A DNA stretch of 48,000 nt from an uncultured Bacteroidota bacterium (lineage in GTDB: Bacteria; Bacteroidota; Bacteroidia; Flavobacteriales; Flavobacteriaceae), in contig CACMVZ010000005.1 of NCBI GenBank assembly GCA_902617285.1, positions 1 through 48,000 of the forward strand, read 5' to 3'. The notes below the pieces were generated by a model, which was given only the letters and a program-made list of their open reading frames with translations, searched no databases and was not told where the DNA came from. Shown here in pieces: positions 20,948 to 30,840 of this stretch (positions are counted from its first letter, which is position 1; the number at the start of each line of letters is the position of its first letter). The position numbers and the translations under genes were made by a program.

Positions 20948-23900
20948 TTCCTGATCCTGAAATATGAGGATGGTTAAGGTTTTTAATTTTCTCTTCTAAA
21001 TCTTTAACGACATTGTTTATTAATTCAACATCATTCTTATACTCATCAACTAATTTTTTGGCAACTTCAAGATTATATTTATTCATACCTGTTGGACCAT
21101 AAAACGTTGATAAACCTTCATTTGCAATAGATAGCCTTGATCCAATAGTAGGTTTATCCCACTCTCCTATTTCATTTTTTGAAGGGCTGGTACCATATTT
21201 ATCTTTAATTGATAGATATTGATCTTTTACATTTTTTAATTCATTAAATGAATTCTCAGATAAAGATTCTGAAAGCAGTAATGCTTTTTCTAATAAATTA
21301 AGTTTGGACTCTAACCTATTAAACGTATCTGAATATTGATAATATTTTTTATATAATAAAGCAATATCATTTAAATGAGAATTATATTCATCAAAAGATG
21401 CCCCTTTTAAGACACCTTCTCTAAGAAGGTTAACATTAAATTCAACAGGACCATCAAGTAATTCAAGATTTCCATCTTTTTGCATGTATAAAGTTGCAGA
21501 ATAATTACCTGGAGTAACAAAAGGACCAGTCATTTCTCTCCAACCAGAATAGGCAGTTATTGTACTATAACTCTTATGTTTTAGATCCCAAACAATTTTA
21601 CCTGTTCCTTTTGATGGTTTTTGACTTACATTTCTAATTAGATTACCTTCCGCATCATTAATTGATAATAATAACATCGCTGGCTTTTCCCTCATCTCAT
21701 CTGTTAACGAATCATATCCAGGAAAAGGAATATCATCACTTTCTTTATTTAATGATGACTCAATTTTTTTTCTTTTAGATTTAATTGTTTCTGGAATTTC
21801 ATTTAAATGATAAGTAAAAACTGCACCAAAGGTTGGATTTTCTGCAACATAATATTGACCACCAGTATTTCCAAGTGCATTTCTTGGTTTGAATAATTTT
21901 GCATCTCTTGGTTTAAATAATTTTGCAGTTTTATCTATATTTTCCTTATTCATCATACCTCTTAAAGCTGAATAATCATCAAGAACAAAGAATCCTCTTC
22001 CAAAAGAAGCTGCAACTAAATCATTTTCTCTTTTCTGTATTACCAAATCTCTAAAAGATATGGTTGGTGTACCCGGGAGCTTTTGCCAATAATCACCTCC
22101 GTTAAGAGATGTATATACACCAAATTCAGTTGCTAAAAACAATAAATCTTTCTCTACATGATCTTGGACTAGTCTCCAAATTAAAGTTCTATCTGGAATA
22201 TTATTAGAAATTGATTCCCATGTTTTGCCAAGATCTGAACTTTTATACAAGTATGGATTTAAATCACCTTCTTTATGGTTGTCAAGAGATACGTAAACTG
22301 TATTTGCATCAAAAAGATCAGCCTTTATATCATTAACAAACGTTCTTTCAGGAAGACCAAGATTTGTGACTGGAATTTCTCTCCATGAATTACCACCATT
22401 TGTTGTAACATGGATAAAACCATCATCTGTACCTGACCATATTAAACCTTCTTGGACAGGAGATTCAGATAATGAAGTTATGGTGTTATACTGCGACATA
22501 GCCTTAACATCCCATGAATTATCCCAACTTTGTTTTCTTCCTAGAATAGGAAGTTCAATTCTATTTTCATCTCTGGTTTGATCATCTGAAATTGCAGTCC
22601 AACTATCTCCTCTATTTTCAGATTCCCAAACTCTCTGTGAGGCAATATAAATTTTTGCAGGATTATGAGGACTTACTAAAATAGGTGTATCCCAATTAAA
22701 TCTTTCATAAGGATCTCCGTCAAGTGGTTGAGGTTTAATATATACTTGTTCTCCAGTTGTTAGGTCAACTCTATGAAAACCACCTTCTTGTGTAGTAGCA
22801 TACATTATTTCATTATAAACAGGATCGGTAGCTGATTGATGTCCATCAGCCATTAACGTCTTATACCAAACTCTATTAGTTATCCCATATTCCTCATCAG
22901 TAGCAGATGGGCCTCCTGCTGATCCATTATCTTGGGTACCACCAAAAATATGGTAAAAAGGCTCTTGATTATTTACAGCTACTTTATAGAATTGAGTTAA
23001 AGGTAGATTCAAAAAATAATGCCAATTTTTTGCAGCATCAAAGCTTTCATAAATACCTGCATCAGTTCCAACCATTAAATAATCTGGATCACTCATTTTA
23101 AATGCCATTGCATGATGATCACTATGTTTTTTGTCAAAATAATAATAGAAGTTTCTCTCGTTTGTTAATTGCTCAAAATTCTCTCCACCATCCTTGGAAG
23201 TAAGAATATGGACATTCATTAAATATAGTCTATCAAACTCATGAGGACTAGTATATAGCTCTTGATAGTAATGAGGACCTGTTCCACCAGACACAGTGTT
23301 TGACATTTTCTTCCATGACTCACCTCTATCAGAAGATCTATATACACCACCCTTAGTTCTATCCTCTTCAATAGCAGCATATATTACATCTGGCTTTTGA
23401 TACGAAATGGCTATACCAATTTTACCAAGATTAGATTTTGGAATCCCTTTAGTCAATTTCTTCCACGTCTCTCCTCCATCTTCAGATTTATGAATTCCAG
23501 ATCCAGGACCACCCCCCATATATGCTGCTACAGTTCTATGTCTATCCCATGTAGCTGCATAAATTAAATTAGGATCTCTTGGATCAATCATGATATCAGT
23601 TACACCAGTCCATTCAGAATCACCAAGTGTTTTATACCAGTTTTTACCTCCATCAACTGACTTATAAAGACCTCTTTCTCCTCCACTATTCCATAGCGGA
23701 CCCTGAACAGCTACCCATAAAACATTAGAGTCATTTGGATGAACAATAATCTTTGATATATGTTCAGATTTTTTTAATCCCGTATTTTTCCAAGTTTTAC
23801 CTCCATCACTGCTTTTATAGATTCCATCTCCATAACCAACATGTCTCCCACCAACATTTTCTCCAGTTCCAACCCATATTATATTAGTATTAGATGGGTC

Positions 23901-24212
23901 AATAGCAATAGCCCCTATAGAATATGAAGTTTCATTATCAAAAATTGGATTCCATGTTGTACCAGCATTATCTGTCATCCATACCCCTCCTGAGCCTGCA
24001 GTTATATACCAAATATTTTCATTATTTGGATGTATTGCAATATCTGAGATTCTACCAGATAAAAAAGCAGGACCTATATTTCTAAATTTAAATGCATTAA
24101 GAGAAACTTTTTCTGTTTTAGTATTTGCTTTTTGATTTCTTTTTCTTTGTGAATTAGCATCTATTGGATTAAACAAAAGGAATGCTAATAAAATGATTAA
24201 TAGTCTTTTCAT
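20940..24212 (-). CDS. Exported Asp-box beta-propeller protein (sortilin/VPS10-like)
   Basis: A 1090-residue secreted protein with a signal peptide (residues 1-21). About eleven BNR/Asp-box motifs of the form S.D.G.TW run from residue 80 to 740: TDNAGTTW, SSDGGKTW, SVDGGKNW, SEDGGETW, SSDRGESW, SKDGGENF, SFDAAKNW, SENRGDSW, TTNGGNSW, SSDLGKTW and SLNGGDYW. This predicts two large propellers as in the sortilin N-terminal (VPS10) family and the glycosidase-like proteins annotated so in Bacteroidota. The last 250 residues are a different, partly helical domain with VSQKPSKGTGKIVWDLKH. Enzymatic activity is uncertain. An 8-residue tandem repeat, AKLFKPR(D/N), is encoded near 21882-21927. Confidence 0.88.
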   Translation of the reverse strand: MKRLLIILLAFLLFNPIDANSQRKRNQKANTKTEKVSLNAFKFRNIGPAFLSGRISDIAIHPNNENIWYITAGSGGVWMTDNAGTTWNPIFDNETSYSIGAIAIDPSNTNIIWVGTGENVGGRHVGYGDGIYKSSDGGKTWKNTGLKKSEHISKIIVHPNDSNVLWVAVQGPLWNSGGERGLYKSVDGGKNWYKTLGDSEWTGVTDIMIDPRDPNLIYAATWDRHRTVAAYMGGGPGSGIHKSEDGGETWKKLTKGIPKSNLGKIGIAISYQKPDVIYAAIEEDRTKGGVYRSSDRGESWKKMSNTVSGGTGPHYYQELYTSPHEFDRLYLMNVHILTSKDGGENFEQLTNERNFYYYFDKKHSDHHAMAFKMSDPDYLMVGTDAGIYESFDAAKNWHYFLNLPLTQFYKVAVNNQEPFYHIFGGTQDNGSAGGPSATDEEYGITNRVWYKTLMADGHQSATDPVYNEIMYATTQEGGFHRVDLTTGEQVYIKPQPLDGDPYERFNWDTPILVSPHNPAKIYIASQRVWESENRGDSWTAISDDQTRDENRIELPILGRKQSWDNSWDVKAMSQYNTITSLSESPVQEGLIWSGTDDGFIHVTTNGGNSWREIPVTNLGLPERTFVNDIKADLFDANTVYVSLDNHKEGDLNPYLYKSSDLGKTWESISNNIPDRTLIWRLVQDHVEKDLLFLATEFGVYTSLNGGDYWQKLPGTPTISFRDLVIQKRENDLVAASFGRGFFVLDDYSALRGMMNKENIDKTAKLFKPRDAKLFKPRNALGNTGGQYYVAENPTFGAVFTYHLNEIPETIKSKRKKIESSLNKESDDIPFPGYDSLTDEMREKPAMLLLSINDAEGNLIRNVSQKPSKGTGKIVWDLKHKSYSTITAYSGWREMTGPFVTPGNYSATLYMQKDGNLELLDGPVEFNVNLLREGVLKGASFDEYNSHLNDIALLYKKYYQYSDTFNRLESKLNLLEKALLLSESLSENSFNELKNVKDQYLSIKDKYGTSPSKNEIGEWDKPTIGSRLSIANEGLSTFYGPTGMNKYNLEVAKKLVDEYKNDVELINNVVKDLEEKIKNLNHPHISGSGIN
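21882..21927. repeat. Short in-frame tandem duplication, 24-base period
   Basis: A 22-base unit TCTTGGTTTGAATAATTTTG (plus CA) at 21882-21903 recurs with one change at 21906-21927. On the coding strand it encodes AKLFKPR twice in the linker after the second propeller of the exoprotein. It looks like a slippage or local duplication event. Confidence 0.8.
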
Positions 24213-24271
24213 ATATGTGATTTTAAATTTAACCTAAATAGGCTTAAATAGTTTATCTAAATATAATGATA

Positions 24272-25177
24272 TTAAAATATTTCTGCAATCATACATCTTG
24301 CACTTCCACCACCATATTCTTCTATAGTTTTAATATCAGAGTGAATAATTTCAGTATGCTTTAATATTCTAGATAACTGATTGGATTTAATTGACTTAAA
24401 TGCACTCGTACTCATAACAAGTATAGGACTTAATTCTTTATCAACTAATTGAATGCAATTTCCTAAATAAGAGCACATTTGATCATATGAAATATCAATA
24501 ATATCTAATTCAAAATTTTCAAGAGATTTAATCAAATTATTTTTTTCATCAAGATTTTTAATAGATTCAAGACAAATTATAGAAAAGTTATTACAGATTG
24601 ACATCAAAACATTGGTATGATATATAGGTTTAGACTCATAAATAGAATTAAATAATACTGGACTATAATTTAGATCATTACAAAATTTTATAAATAGCTC
24701 TTCGTTAGATCTATTTGACAGGGCGCAGTATGCAATGTTGTTTTTACGATTAAGAACCATACTTCCCGTACCTTCTAAAAATTTATTTTGATTTTCAAAA
24801 CTAGAATAATCATGGGTTATTTCAATATTGATGCCTTTTTTTGAAAGTTTTCTTAAAATACCAGATTGCCTTTCAAGTCTCCTATTTTCTGCAAACATTG
24901 GGTATATTACTGCATTGTTTTTATGATGAAAAGATATCCAATTGTTAGGAAATACAGCATCAGGAGTATCATGTAAGCTGTCATCCTTTATTGAATATAC
25001 TGAAACGCCATTATTCGATATAGTATTTTTTAATTTTTCAAACTCTTCTAAAGCTTGAATAGAAACTTCAGAATCAACTACTTTTCTAGATTGAAAAACA
25101 TTATCATCCATTGTAAATTCATTAGCTCTGAATTTTTCCGGACTAATCATCAGAATATTTGAAGTAAAATGCATCAT
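24272..25177 (-). CDS. Arginine deiminase-related hydrolase (CtlX-like)
   Basis: A member of the guanidino-group-modifying superfamily, about 301 residues from the ATG at 25177. Visible active-site elements: Asp73 in DTPDAVFPNNW, Glu135 in EGTGSMVLNR, His187 in YHTNVLMS, and nucleophile Cys295 in GGGSARCMIAE. This layout matches proteins annotated as citrulline-utilisation hydrolase/arginine deiminase-related (CtlX) in Bacteroidota. The exact substrate (citrulline, arginine or a methylated arginine) is not decided. The start is taken at ATGA overlapping the TGA of the upstream amidinotransferase-like gene; a longer reading frame to 25207 exists but would run further into that gene. Confidence 0.85.
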   Translation of the reverse strand: MMHFTSNILMISPEKFRANEFTMDDNVFQSRKVVDSEVSIQALEEFEKLKNTISNNGVSVYSIKDDSLHDTPDAVFPNNWISFHHKNNAVIYPMFAENRRLERQSGILRKLSKKGINIEITHDYSSFENQNKFLEGTGSMVLNRKNNIAYCALSNRSNEELFIKFCNDLNYSPVLFNSIYESKPIYHTNVLMSICNNFSIICLESIKNLDEKNNLIKSLENFELDIIDISYDQMCSYLGNCIQLVDKELSPILVMSTSAFKSIKSNQLSRILKHTEIIHSDIKTIEEYGGGSARCMIAEIF

Positions 25178-26088
25178 AATTCTCTTGTTAATGGCAAAGT
25201 TGAACATCTAAAAAGACCTGACATTTTTGAAACATTTGAATAATCTACTTTTTCTACTAATACACCTTTTTCTTCAAGCCATTTATTAAGCCTTTTAAAT
25301 TTTGAATGAGAAACAATTATTTCAGGGGAAATAACTAAAACATTTGATGTCAGCCTGAAAGTCTCTTCTGGGCTTGCAAGAAAGATATTTTTTTTACCAA
25401 AAAGTTTTATTAGATATTCAACATCTTCTTTTTTCTTAAAACCATCAGGGCAAATAATTGCTTTGTCCTTTGAAATAGTCTGAAAACAGCAGTCTAAGTG
25501 AAGAGTATTTTCAAATATATTTATATTAGATTTTTTAATATCAATTGGGATTATTTCTTTATTATTAATTATTTTTTTTAGATAATCTATTGACTTTTTA
25601 TTAGTTCTAGCTGTAATTAGCGAAGGGTAATCTTCTTCAGAATACGTTCCGATAAAAACCTTATCGTTATGCACTATAATATCTCCCCCTTCTATATGCA
25701 TAAATTCTGGCAGCTTAATTACTCCAACATCTAAATGATCTAATATTTCCTTTATTCCCTCAATTTCATCCTGTCTATTAGGTATAATATTGGATAAAAA
25801 GAAAATATTCGAGATTACAAAACCTAAGTCTCTTGCAAAAATTTGGTTACAGTCATCAATATTATTTGGCCTTAGTACTTCGACATTATGCTTGGTTAGT
25901 TTTTTTTTAAAGCTATCTACTTCTTTTTTTAAATCCTTCTCGAGTGGATATGATTTATTCTTAATATGATAAAGGGACCGAGGATCAAAAGCATCTGATT
26001 CAGAAGGTGGATTTCCAAGATTATCAGCTATTCCGAGGATGACAGTTTTTAAGCGAGAATATTCGTTTTCAATATTAATATATAACAT
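25174..26088 (-). CDS. Amidinotransferase/dimethylarginine dimethylaminohydrolase-like protein
   Basis: A 304-residue protein of the same superfamily as the next gene but a different branch. Active-site elements: Arg86-Asp87 (FARDLGF), Glu133 in the MHIEGGDII motif, His197 (LHLDCCF) and Cys295 in LFRCSTLPL. The GLFRCSTLPL C-terminus is characteristic of glycine amidinotransferase-like and DDAH-like proteins. It could transfer or hydrolyse a guanidino group; the substrate is unknown. Its ATG shares one base with the TAA of ccsBA, and its TGA overlaps the ATG of the CtlX-like gene, so all three are translationally linked. Confidence 0.85.
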   Translation of the reverse strand: MLYINIENEYSRLKTVILGIADNLGNPPSESDAFDPRSLYHIKNKSYPLEKDLKKEVDSFKKKLTKHNVEVLRPNNIDDCNQIFARDLGFVISNIFFLSNIIPNRQDEIEGIKEILDHLDVGVIKLPEFMHIEGGDIIVHNDKVFIGTYSEEDYPSLITARTNKKSIDYLKKIINNKEIIPIDIKKSNINIFENTLHLDCCFQTISKDKAIICPDGFKKKEDVEYLIKLFGKKNIFLASPEETFRLTSNVLVISPEIIVSHSKFKRLNKWLEEKGVLVEKVDYSNVSKMSGLFRCSTLPLTREL

Positions 26089-29000
26089 TAAAGCACTTTG
26101 GTTTTCTTATTTGCAAAATAAGAAATTAAGCCTAAAATAAATACAAAAACAGTTGAATAATAAACAAAGTCTGGTGTGATAACTTTATCACCAGATGCAT
26201 ATGAATGTAGTCCAACCAAATAAAAGTTTACTCCAAAATACGTCATCAAAATTGCTGCAAAAGAAATAATACTCATTAAATTAAATAGCCATTTATTATT
26301 TAACTTAGGTATAATCCTTAAATGAAGAACAGCAGTATAAATCATTATACTAATTAGGGCCCATGTTTCTTTTGGGTCCCACCCCCAATATCTACCCCAA
26401 CTTTCATTTGCCCACATTCCTCCTAAAAAGTTCCCTATAGTAAGCATAACTAATCCAATAGTAAGAGATAATTCATTGACAATGGTTAGCTCCTCAAGTT
26501 TCCTTGAAAATATTTTTCTATTCTTCTTTGTGGCAATTATAGTTAAAATTAAGGTCACAATACCAAGTATCATTCCTATTGCAAATGGACCATAACTACC
26601 AACAATAACAGCAACATGGATCATTAACCAATAACTATCTAGAACTGGTTGAAGATTAGCTATTGAAGGATCAAGCCAATTCATATTAGCAATAGAAAGA
26701 ATAATTGATGCGACAAATGTAGATGAGGCAAGAGTAAAATATGATTTTCTGCCAAAAATAATTCCAAATATTACAGTAGCCCAGGCAACAAAAATTATCG
26801 ATTCATATGCATCACTCCATGGAGCATGCCCCGCAATATACCACCTAGCTGCAAGGCCAATAGTATTAAAAACAAATAAAGTAATTATTAGTGACTCAAA
26901 AAGCTTAATAAGATGACTAGTAAACTTATTGTCATAAAATATTTGAAAAATCAAAATTAAAAGCAAACCAAGACCTGCAAAGAGATACCATTTATAAAGT
27001 CTGTTAAATATATCTACTTTATTGTAGACAACCTCTGAATTGATTTTAAAGTCAGACGGCATAACTTTACTTCCGTATTTTTTCTGAAACCCTTTGATGC
27101 TCTCTAGAAGCTCTTCAGACTGTGTGTAGTCTTGATCCTGTCTTGCTACTCTTAGTGTCTGAAAATAAAGGTTTAGAACATTATTAACATATAGTGAATC
27201 AGCTCCTTCATAAGTATATTCGGAAATTTCAGGATAAGAAATCCATTTGTTATTAACATCATTTGGGACAGGAAATATTCTCATAATTTTTCCCTCTAGA
27301 GCAGAATAAAGTAAATTAACTCTTCTGTCAAGCTCAATAACATCTTTTTCAATTTGAGATGGAACATTAGACAGATATGCTTTTTCAAGGTTAGTTGCAA
27401 GTTTATAATTACCCAGTGAGTCAAAGAAAGAAACTAATGGTGCTTTTTTTATTTTTTCATCTACACCAATTATTTTCTTTATGGTATCTCCTTTTTGTCC
27501 AGATTTTATGTAAACAATTGGGGCATTAAACCATACACCTGGATTGTCCATTATTGATACTAGAACTTGGTCTGAGTTTAAACCATTGTAAGAGTTTGAC
27601 CTACTTACCTTTCTCAATAATTCAGATGAGAAAGTATTAGCTGGTTTCATTCTTCCACCACTATCTTGAATAATAATCTTACCAAAACTATTGGCATGAT
27701 CCTTTGAGATCGCACTTTCTGAAATGATTGAATCAATGAATTCAGTTTTTAAGTTTGCATCTAAACTCTGGGCTGACAATACTGATGAGGACAAAAGAAA
27801 AACAAATAAAGAGGTCTTTTTATTAAGTTGCTTTGCGAGAAATTTAAATCTTGTATTACCAGCAAAAAATATTGCAGTCATGCTTATAAATAAAAGAAGA
27901 TATCCAGCATATGTAATAAATGTTCCCCAAAAATCATCATTAACTGATAGTACTGTTCCTTTTTCATCAGGGTCAAATGATGCTTGGAAAAAACGGTATC
28001 CCTTGTGGTTCAAAATATTATTCATAAAGATGTCGTAGTCAAATATTTTATCATCTTCAACAGTTACTTTACTTTTAAATGATGAATAGCTGTTCTCAGT
28101 ACCTGGATATTTTTCAGCAATAAAGTCGTTGAGCTTAATACTGAATGGAAGCTGAACCTCATCTGAACCATATGATAGATAAAAATCAAGATCATCAATA
28201 GTTACCTTCTTAGGGTTATTAATGTAACCTCTACCACCCAATAAAGAGACATCCTCCGACTTTCCATTATAATTTACCTTGAGGTAGAGAGCATCCTCAA
28301 CTTCTCTATCAGTTACTTCAGCATCTACAATCTCAAAAACTCCTCTTAATGCAGGTTCAGGAAAAACAAACTGAAATCCAGGTATTTGATACAGAGATCT
28401 TAATTCAAGTGGCTGTTTTTTATCTTTATTTAACTCTGCGCTTTGTTGGTTAGACATTATAGTATAAATTCCATCAAACGGAGATTCTATATAATATTCT
28501 CCAGCTTCAGAAGTGACATTAATAGCACCTTTTTGGTAGTAATTAAATGAAAACAGTATATTTTGTATACTAGTAACTTGTCCCTCCTTGATATAATGCT
28601 CTTGCCTATTTCCATCAAGTGCCTCAACAAGTTTAATATATCTTTCTCCTGAGGGATCAAGGACTAAACCTTCAGTTACATTTTCTTTGTAATCATCGTA
28701 TGAAATAGAAAAATCTTTGGAGTAAAAATCATCATTTATTGTAAAGTCATTATTTACATGTTCAGATAAAAGAAGATATGACTTTAATGTTTTTCTTTGA
28801 GGCACTCCATCCTCAGTTCCATCTACAAAAACAGTTAAATATGTTTTTTCTGAGAGATAAGTATTAGATACATTATTTTCTCTTATAGGCATTACCCCCT
28901 CATCCCCAATATATCTGGTTACAAATGCACCAAGTAAAATAAATATAAATGAGAGATGAAGTATTAGTACTGATAGTTTCTCTTTACTAAGCAGATTATA

Positions 29001-29204
29001 CTTTTTGATATTACCCATGAAATTAATCATAAGCAAAAGCATTAGAAGCTCAAACCACCATGCATTATAAATCCATATTCTTGCAGCATCTGTAGAATAC
29101 CAGCTCTCTATAAAAGTACCAATACCCATGGCTAGAGGAAACAAAATAAGCAATACGAGCATAAATTTTGTTGAGAAGAGAAGCTGTAAAATTTTTGATC
29201 CCAT
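26088..29204 (-). CDS. Cytochrome c biogenesis protein, ResB-CcsA (CcsBA) fusion
   Basis: A 1038-residue System II haem exporter and cytochrome c synthetase at the inner membrane, delivering haem to apocytochromes in the periplasm. The N-terminal ResB/CcsB part (about residues 1-460) has transmembrane helices and a large periplasmic domain. The C-terminal CcsA part carries the WWD domain WGRYWGWDPKETW (WGWD starts at residue 940) and a conserved LHSY histidine near residue 1000. Between them, near residues 465-480, is a hydrophobic stretch ending LSAQ that resembles a signal sequence, followed by a long soluble segment. The fusion is common in Bacteroidota. It is followed without a gap by two guanidino enzymes. 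Confidence 0.93.
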   Translation of the reverse strand: MGSKILQLLFSTKFMLVLLILFPLAMGIGTFIESWYSTDAARIWIYNAWWFELLMLLLMINFMGNIKKYNLLSKEKLSVLILHLSFIFILLGAFVTRYIGDEGVMPIRENNVSNTYLSEKTYLTVFVDGTEDGVPQRKTLKSYLLLSEHVNNDFTINDDFYSKDFSISYDDYKENVTEGLVLDPSGERYIKLVEALDGNRQEHYIKEGQVTSIQNILFSFNYYQKGAINVTSEAGEYYIESPFDGIYTIMSNQQSAELNKDKKQPLELRSLYQIPGFQFVFPEPALRGVFEIVDAEVTDREVEDALYLKVNYNGKSEDVSLLGGRGYINNPKKVTIDDLDFYLSYGSDEVQLPFSIKLNDFIAEKYPGTENSYSSFKSKVTVEDDKIFDYDIFMNNILNHKGYRFFQASFDPDEKGTVLSVNDDFWGTFITYAGYLLLFISMTAIFFAGNTRFKFLAKQLNKKTSLFVFLLSSSVLSAQSLDANLKTEFIDSIISESAISKDHANSFGKIIIQDSGGRMKPANTFSSELLRKVSRSNSYNGLNSDQVLVSIMDNPGVWFNAPIVYIKSGQKGDTIKKIIGVDEKIKKAPLVSFFDSLGNYKLATNLEKAYLSNVPSQIEKDVIELDRRVNLLYSALEGKIMRIFPVPNDVNNKWISYPEISEYTYEGADSLYVNNVLNLYFQTLRVARQDQDYTQSEELLESIKGFQKKYGSKVMPSDFKINSEVVYNKVDIFNRLYKWYLFAGLGLLLILIFQIFYDNKFTSHLIKLFESLIITLFVFNTIGLAARWYIAGHAPWSDAYESIIFVAWATVIFGIIFGRKSYFTLASSTFVASIILSIANMNWLDPSIANLQPVLDSYWLMIHVAVIVGSYGPFAIGMILGIVTLILTIIATKKNRKIFSRKLEELTIVNELSLTIGLVMLTIGNFLGGMWANESWGRYWGWDPKETWALISIMIYTAVLHLRIIPKLNNKWLFNLMSIISFAAILMTYFGVNFYLVGLHSYASGDKVITPDFVYYSTVFVFILGLISYFANKKTKVL

Positions 29205-29214
29205 TAGTAGGCCC

Positions 29215-29222
29215 CAAAGATA
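29215..29222 (-). promoter_or_regulatory. -7 promoter element for ccsBA
   Basis: On the minus strand the bases read TATCTTTG, matching TAnnTTTG, and end 11 bases upstream of the ccsBA ATG. If used, the 5' leader would be only about 4-6 bases long. No convincing -33 element is seen. Confidence 0.45.
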
Positions 29223-29278
29223 AATATGAATTTTTAATATTTAGAGTAATTCTAAACAATTAGGTGTTAAAGTTTAAT

Positions 29279-29286
29279 TAAATTTG
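29279..29286 (+). promoter_or_regulatory. -7 promoter element for the kdsC-photolyase gene chain
   Basis: TAAATTTG matches TAnnTTTG and lies 15 bases before the kdsC ATG, so the leader would be about 9 bases. It is the only promoter-like element found for the eight overlapping or abutting plus-strand genes that follow. Confidence 0.45.
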
Positions 29287-29301
29287 AATCTTTAAAATAT
29301 T

Positions 29302-29802
29302 ATGGATTCTTATAAAACAAGATTAAAAGATATCACCACATTTATTTTTGATGTAGATGGTGTAATGACTAATGGAAAAATTATTTACACACATGATGGA
29401 AAAATTGATAGACAATTTTACGCAAAAGATGGTTATGCTATTAAATATGCTATTTCTAAAGGCTACAGGATAGCTATTATCTCTGGTGGAATGCAAGAAA
29501 ATGTTAGAAAAAGATTAAACTCTCTTGGTGTTGAAGATGTATTTCTAAAAGCATTTAATAAAATTGAAGTTTTTAATGAATTTATAAAAGAAAAAAAAAT
29601 TGATTCAAAAAACATTTTATATATGGGAGATGATAATCCAGACATTGATGTTCTTAAAGTAGTTGGAATTTCATCTTGCCCAAAGGATGCCTCTGTTGAC
29701 GTAAAATCAATTTGCGATTACATATCTCACAAAGATGGTGGTTTAGGATGTGTAAGAGATGTAATTGAACAGGTAATGAGAATTCATAACAAATGGATTT
29801 AA
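29302..29802 (+). CDS. kdsC: 3-deoxy-D-manno-octulosonate 8-phosphate phosphatase
   Basis: HAD-family phosphatase that removes phosphate from Kdo-8-phosphate, the step after KdsA. The product is 166 residues, the usual small tetrameric form without a cap domain. The nucleophile motif FDVDGVMTNG gives Asp17 and Asp19; motif II is IISGG and motif IV is MGDDNPDIDVL. The C-terminal HKDGGLGCVRDVIE is typical of KdsC. First gene of the chain; it overlaps maf by 10 bases. Confidence 0.94.
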   Translation: MDSYKTRLKDITTFIFDVDGVMTNGKIIYTHDGKIDRQFYAKDGYAIKYAISKGYRIAIISGGMQENVRKRLNSLGVEDVFLKAFNKIEVFNEFIKEKKIDSKNILYMGDDNPDIDVLKVVGISSCPKDASVDVKSICDYISHKDGGLGCVRDVIEQVMRIHNKWI

Positions 29803-30389
29803 TAAATAATTCCAATTACAACATAATTCTTGGGTCAAGCTCAACAAGAAGAAAAGAATTATTAGAAATGACTGGAATTTCTTTCCAAGTTAACTCAATC
29901 CCTGTTAATGAAGATTTTCCAGAGCATCTTGAAGCAAAAGAAATTGCCGAATATATTGTGGAAAACAAAGCAGCTCCTTTTCAAAAAATAGTTAAAAACA
30001 ATCAAATAGTAATTCTTGCTGATACTTTAGTCTGGTTTGAAGATAATTGTTGGGGTAAACCAAAAGATAAAAATGAGGCTAAATCAATGCTAAAAATGTT
30101 TGCAGGTAATTCTCACGATGTTATTACATCTGTAGGCTTTCTTACCAAAAAGAAATTTGAAATAATAACTGAAACTACCGAAGTAACTTATAAACTTCTA
30201 ACTGAAAAAGAAATTGATTTTTATGTTGAAACTATAAATCCAATCGATAAAGCTGGAAGTTATGGTATACAAGATTGGATTGGAATGATAGGAGTAGAAA
30301 ATGTTAATGGAAGCTACACAAGTGTTTTGGGTCTTCCAGTACCTCAAGTAACAAACAAATTAATAGAAATTATAAATGGAAGTCTTTAA
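29793..30389 (+). CDS. maf: Maf-like nucleoside triphosphate pyrophosphatase
   Basis: Hydrolyses non-canonical or methylated nucleoside triphosphates to monophosphates (Maf/Ham1 fold). The product is 198 residues. Family marks: LGSSSTRRKELLEMTG at the N-terminus, VILADTLVW with the catalytic Asp, WGKPKDKNEAKSML, and the C-terminal DKAGSYGIQDWIG plus VNGSYTSVLGLP. The substrate subtype (dTTP/UTP versus m7GTP) is not decided. It overlaps kdsC at the start and the SRPBCC gene by 14 bases at the end. Confidence 0.93.
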   Translation: MDLINNSNYNIILGSSSTRRKELLEMTGISFQVNSIPVNEDFPEHLEAKEIAEYIVENKAAPFQKIVKNNQIVILADTLVWFEDNCWGKPKDKNEAKSMLKMFAGNSHDVITSVGFLTKKKFEIITETTEVTYKLLTEKEIDFYVETINPIDKAGSYGIQDWIGMIGVENVNGSYTSVLGLPVPQVTNKLIEIINGSL

Positions 30390-30840
30390 GTTAAAATATT
30401 CACAAAAACTACCCATAAGTTTGAATGAAGCATGGGATTTTTTATCATCGCCGAATAATTTGGAATTAATTACTCCCAAGTCTATGGATTTCAATATTAC
30501 TGATTGGGATAAGAAGAAAGCTTATCCAGGTCAAATTATTCAGTACACTGTGAAACCTTTACTTGGAATTAAAATTAATTGGGTAACTGAAATAACACAA
30601 GTGAAGACTAATGAATTTTTTATTGACGAGCAAAGGTTTGGTCCATATAGTTTTTGGCATCACAAGCACTTTATCAAGGAAATTAAAGGTGGTGTTCTTA
30701 TGGAAGATGTAATTCATTATAAATTACCACTAGGTCCTCTTGGAAAGCTTCTAAATTCCCTATTTATTAATTCTAAATTGAACAGTATTTTTAAATACAG
30801 ACAACTAGAATTAATTAAAATATTTGGGGATTATAAATAA
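30376..30840 (+). CDS. SRPBCC-domain ligand-binding protein of the photolyase cluster
   Basis: A 154-residue cytoplasmic protein of the SRPBCC (START/Bet v1-like) superfamily. It begins FKLKYSQKLPISLNEAWDFL and has SPNNLELITPKSMDFNI, a block seen in proteins of the COG4276 type. A GPYSFWHHKHFIKEIKGGV segment and the closing helix YRQLELIKIFG follow. Such folds hold hydrophobic ligands; none can be named here. COG4276-type genes are often found beside photolyase/cryptochrome genes, which fits its position. Overlaps maf by 14 bases; its TAA shares one base with the ATG of the SDR gene. Confidence 0.85.
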   Translation: MEVFKLKYSQKLPISLNEAWDFLSSPNNLELITPKSMDFNITDWDKKKAYPGQIIQYTVKPLLGIKINWVTEITQVKTNEFFIDEQRFGPYSFWHHKHFIKEIKGGVLMEDVIHYKLPLGPLGKLLNSLFINSKLNSIFKYRQLELIKIFGDYK

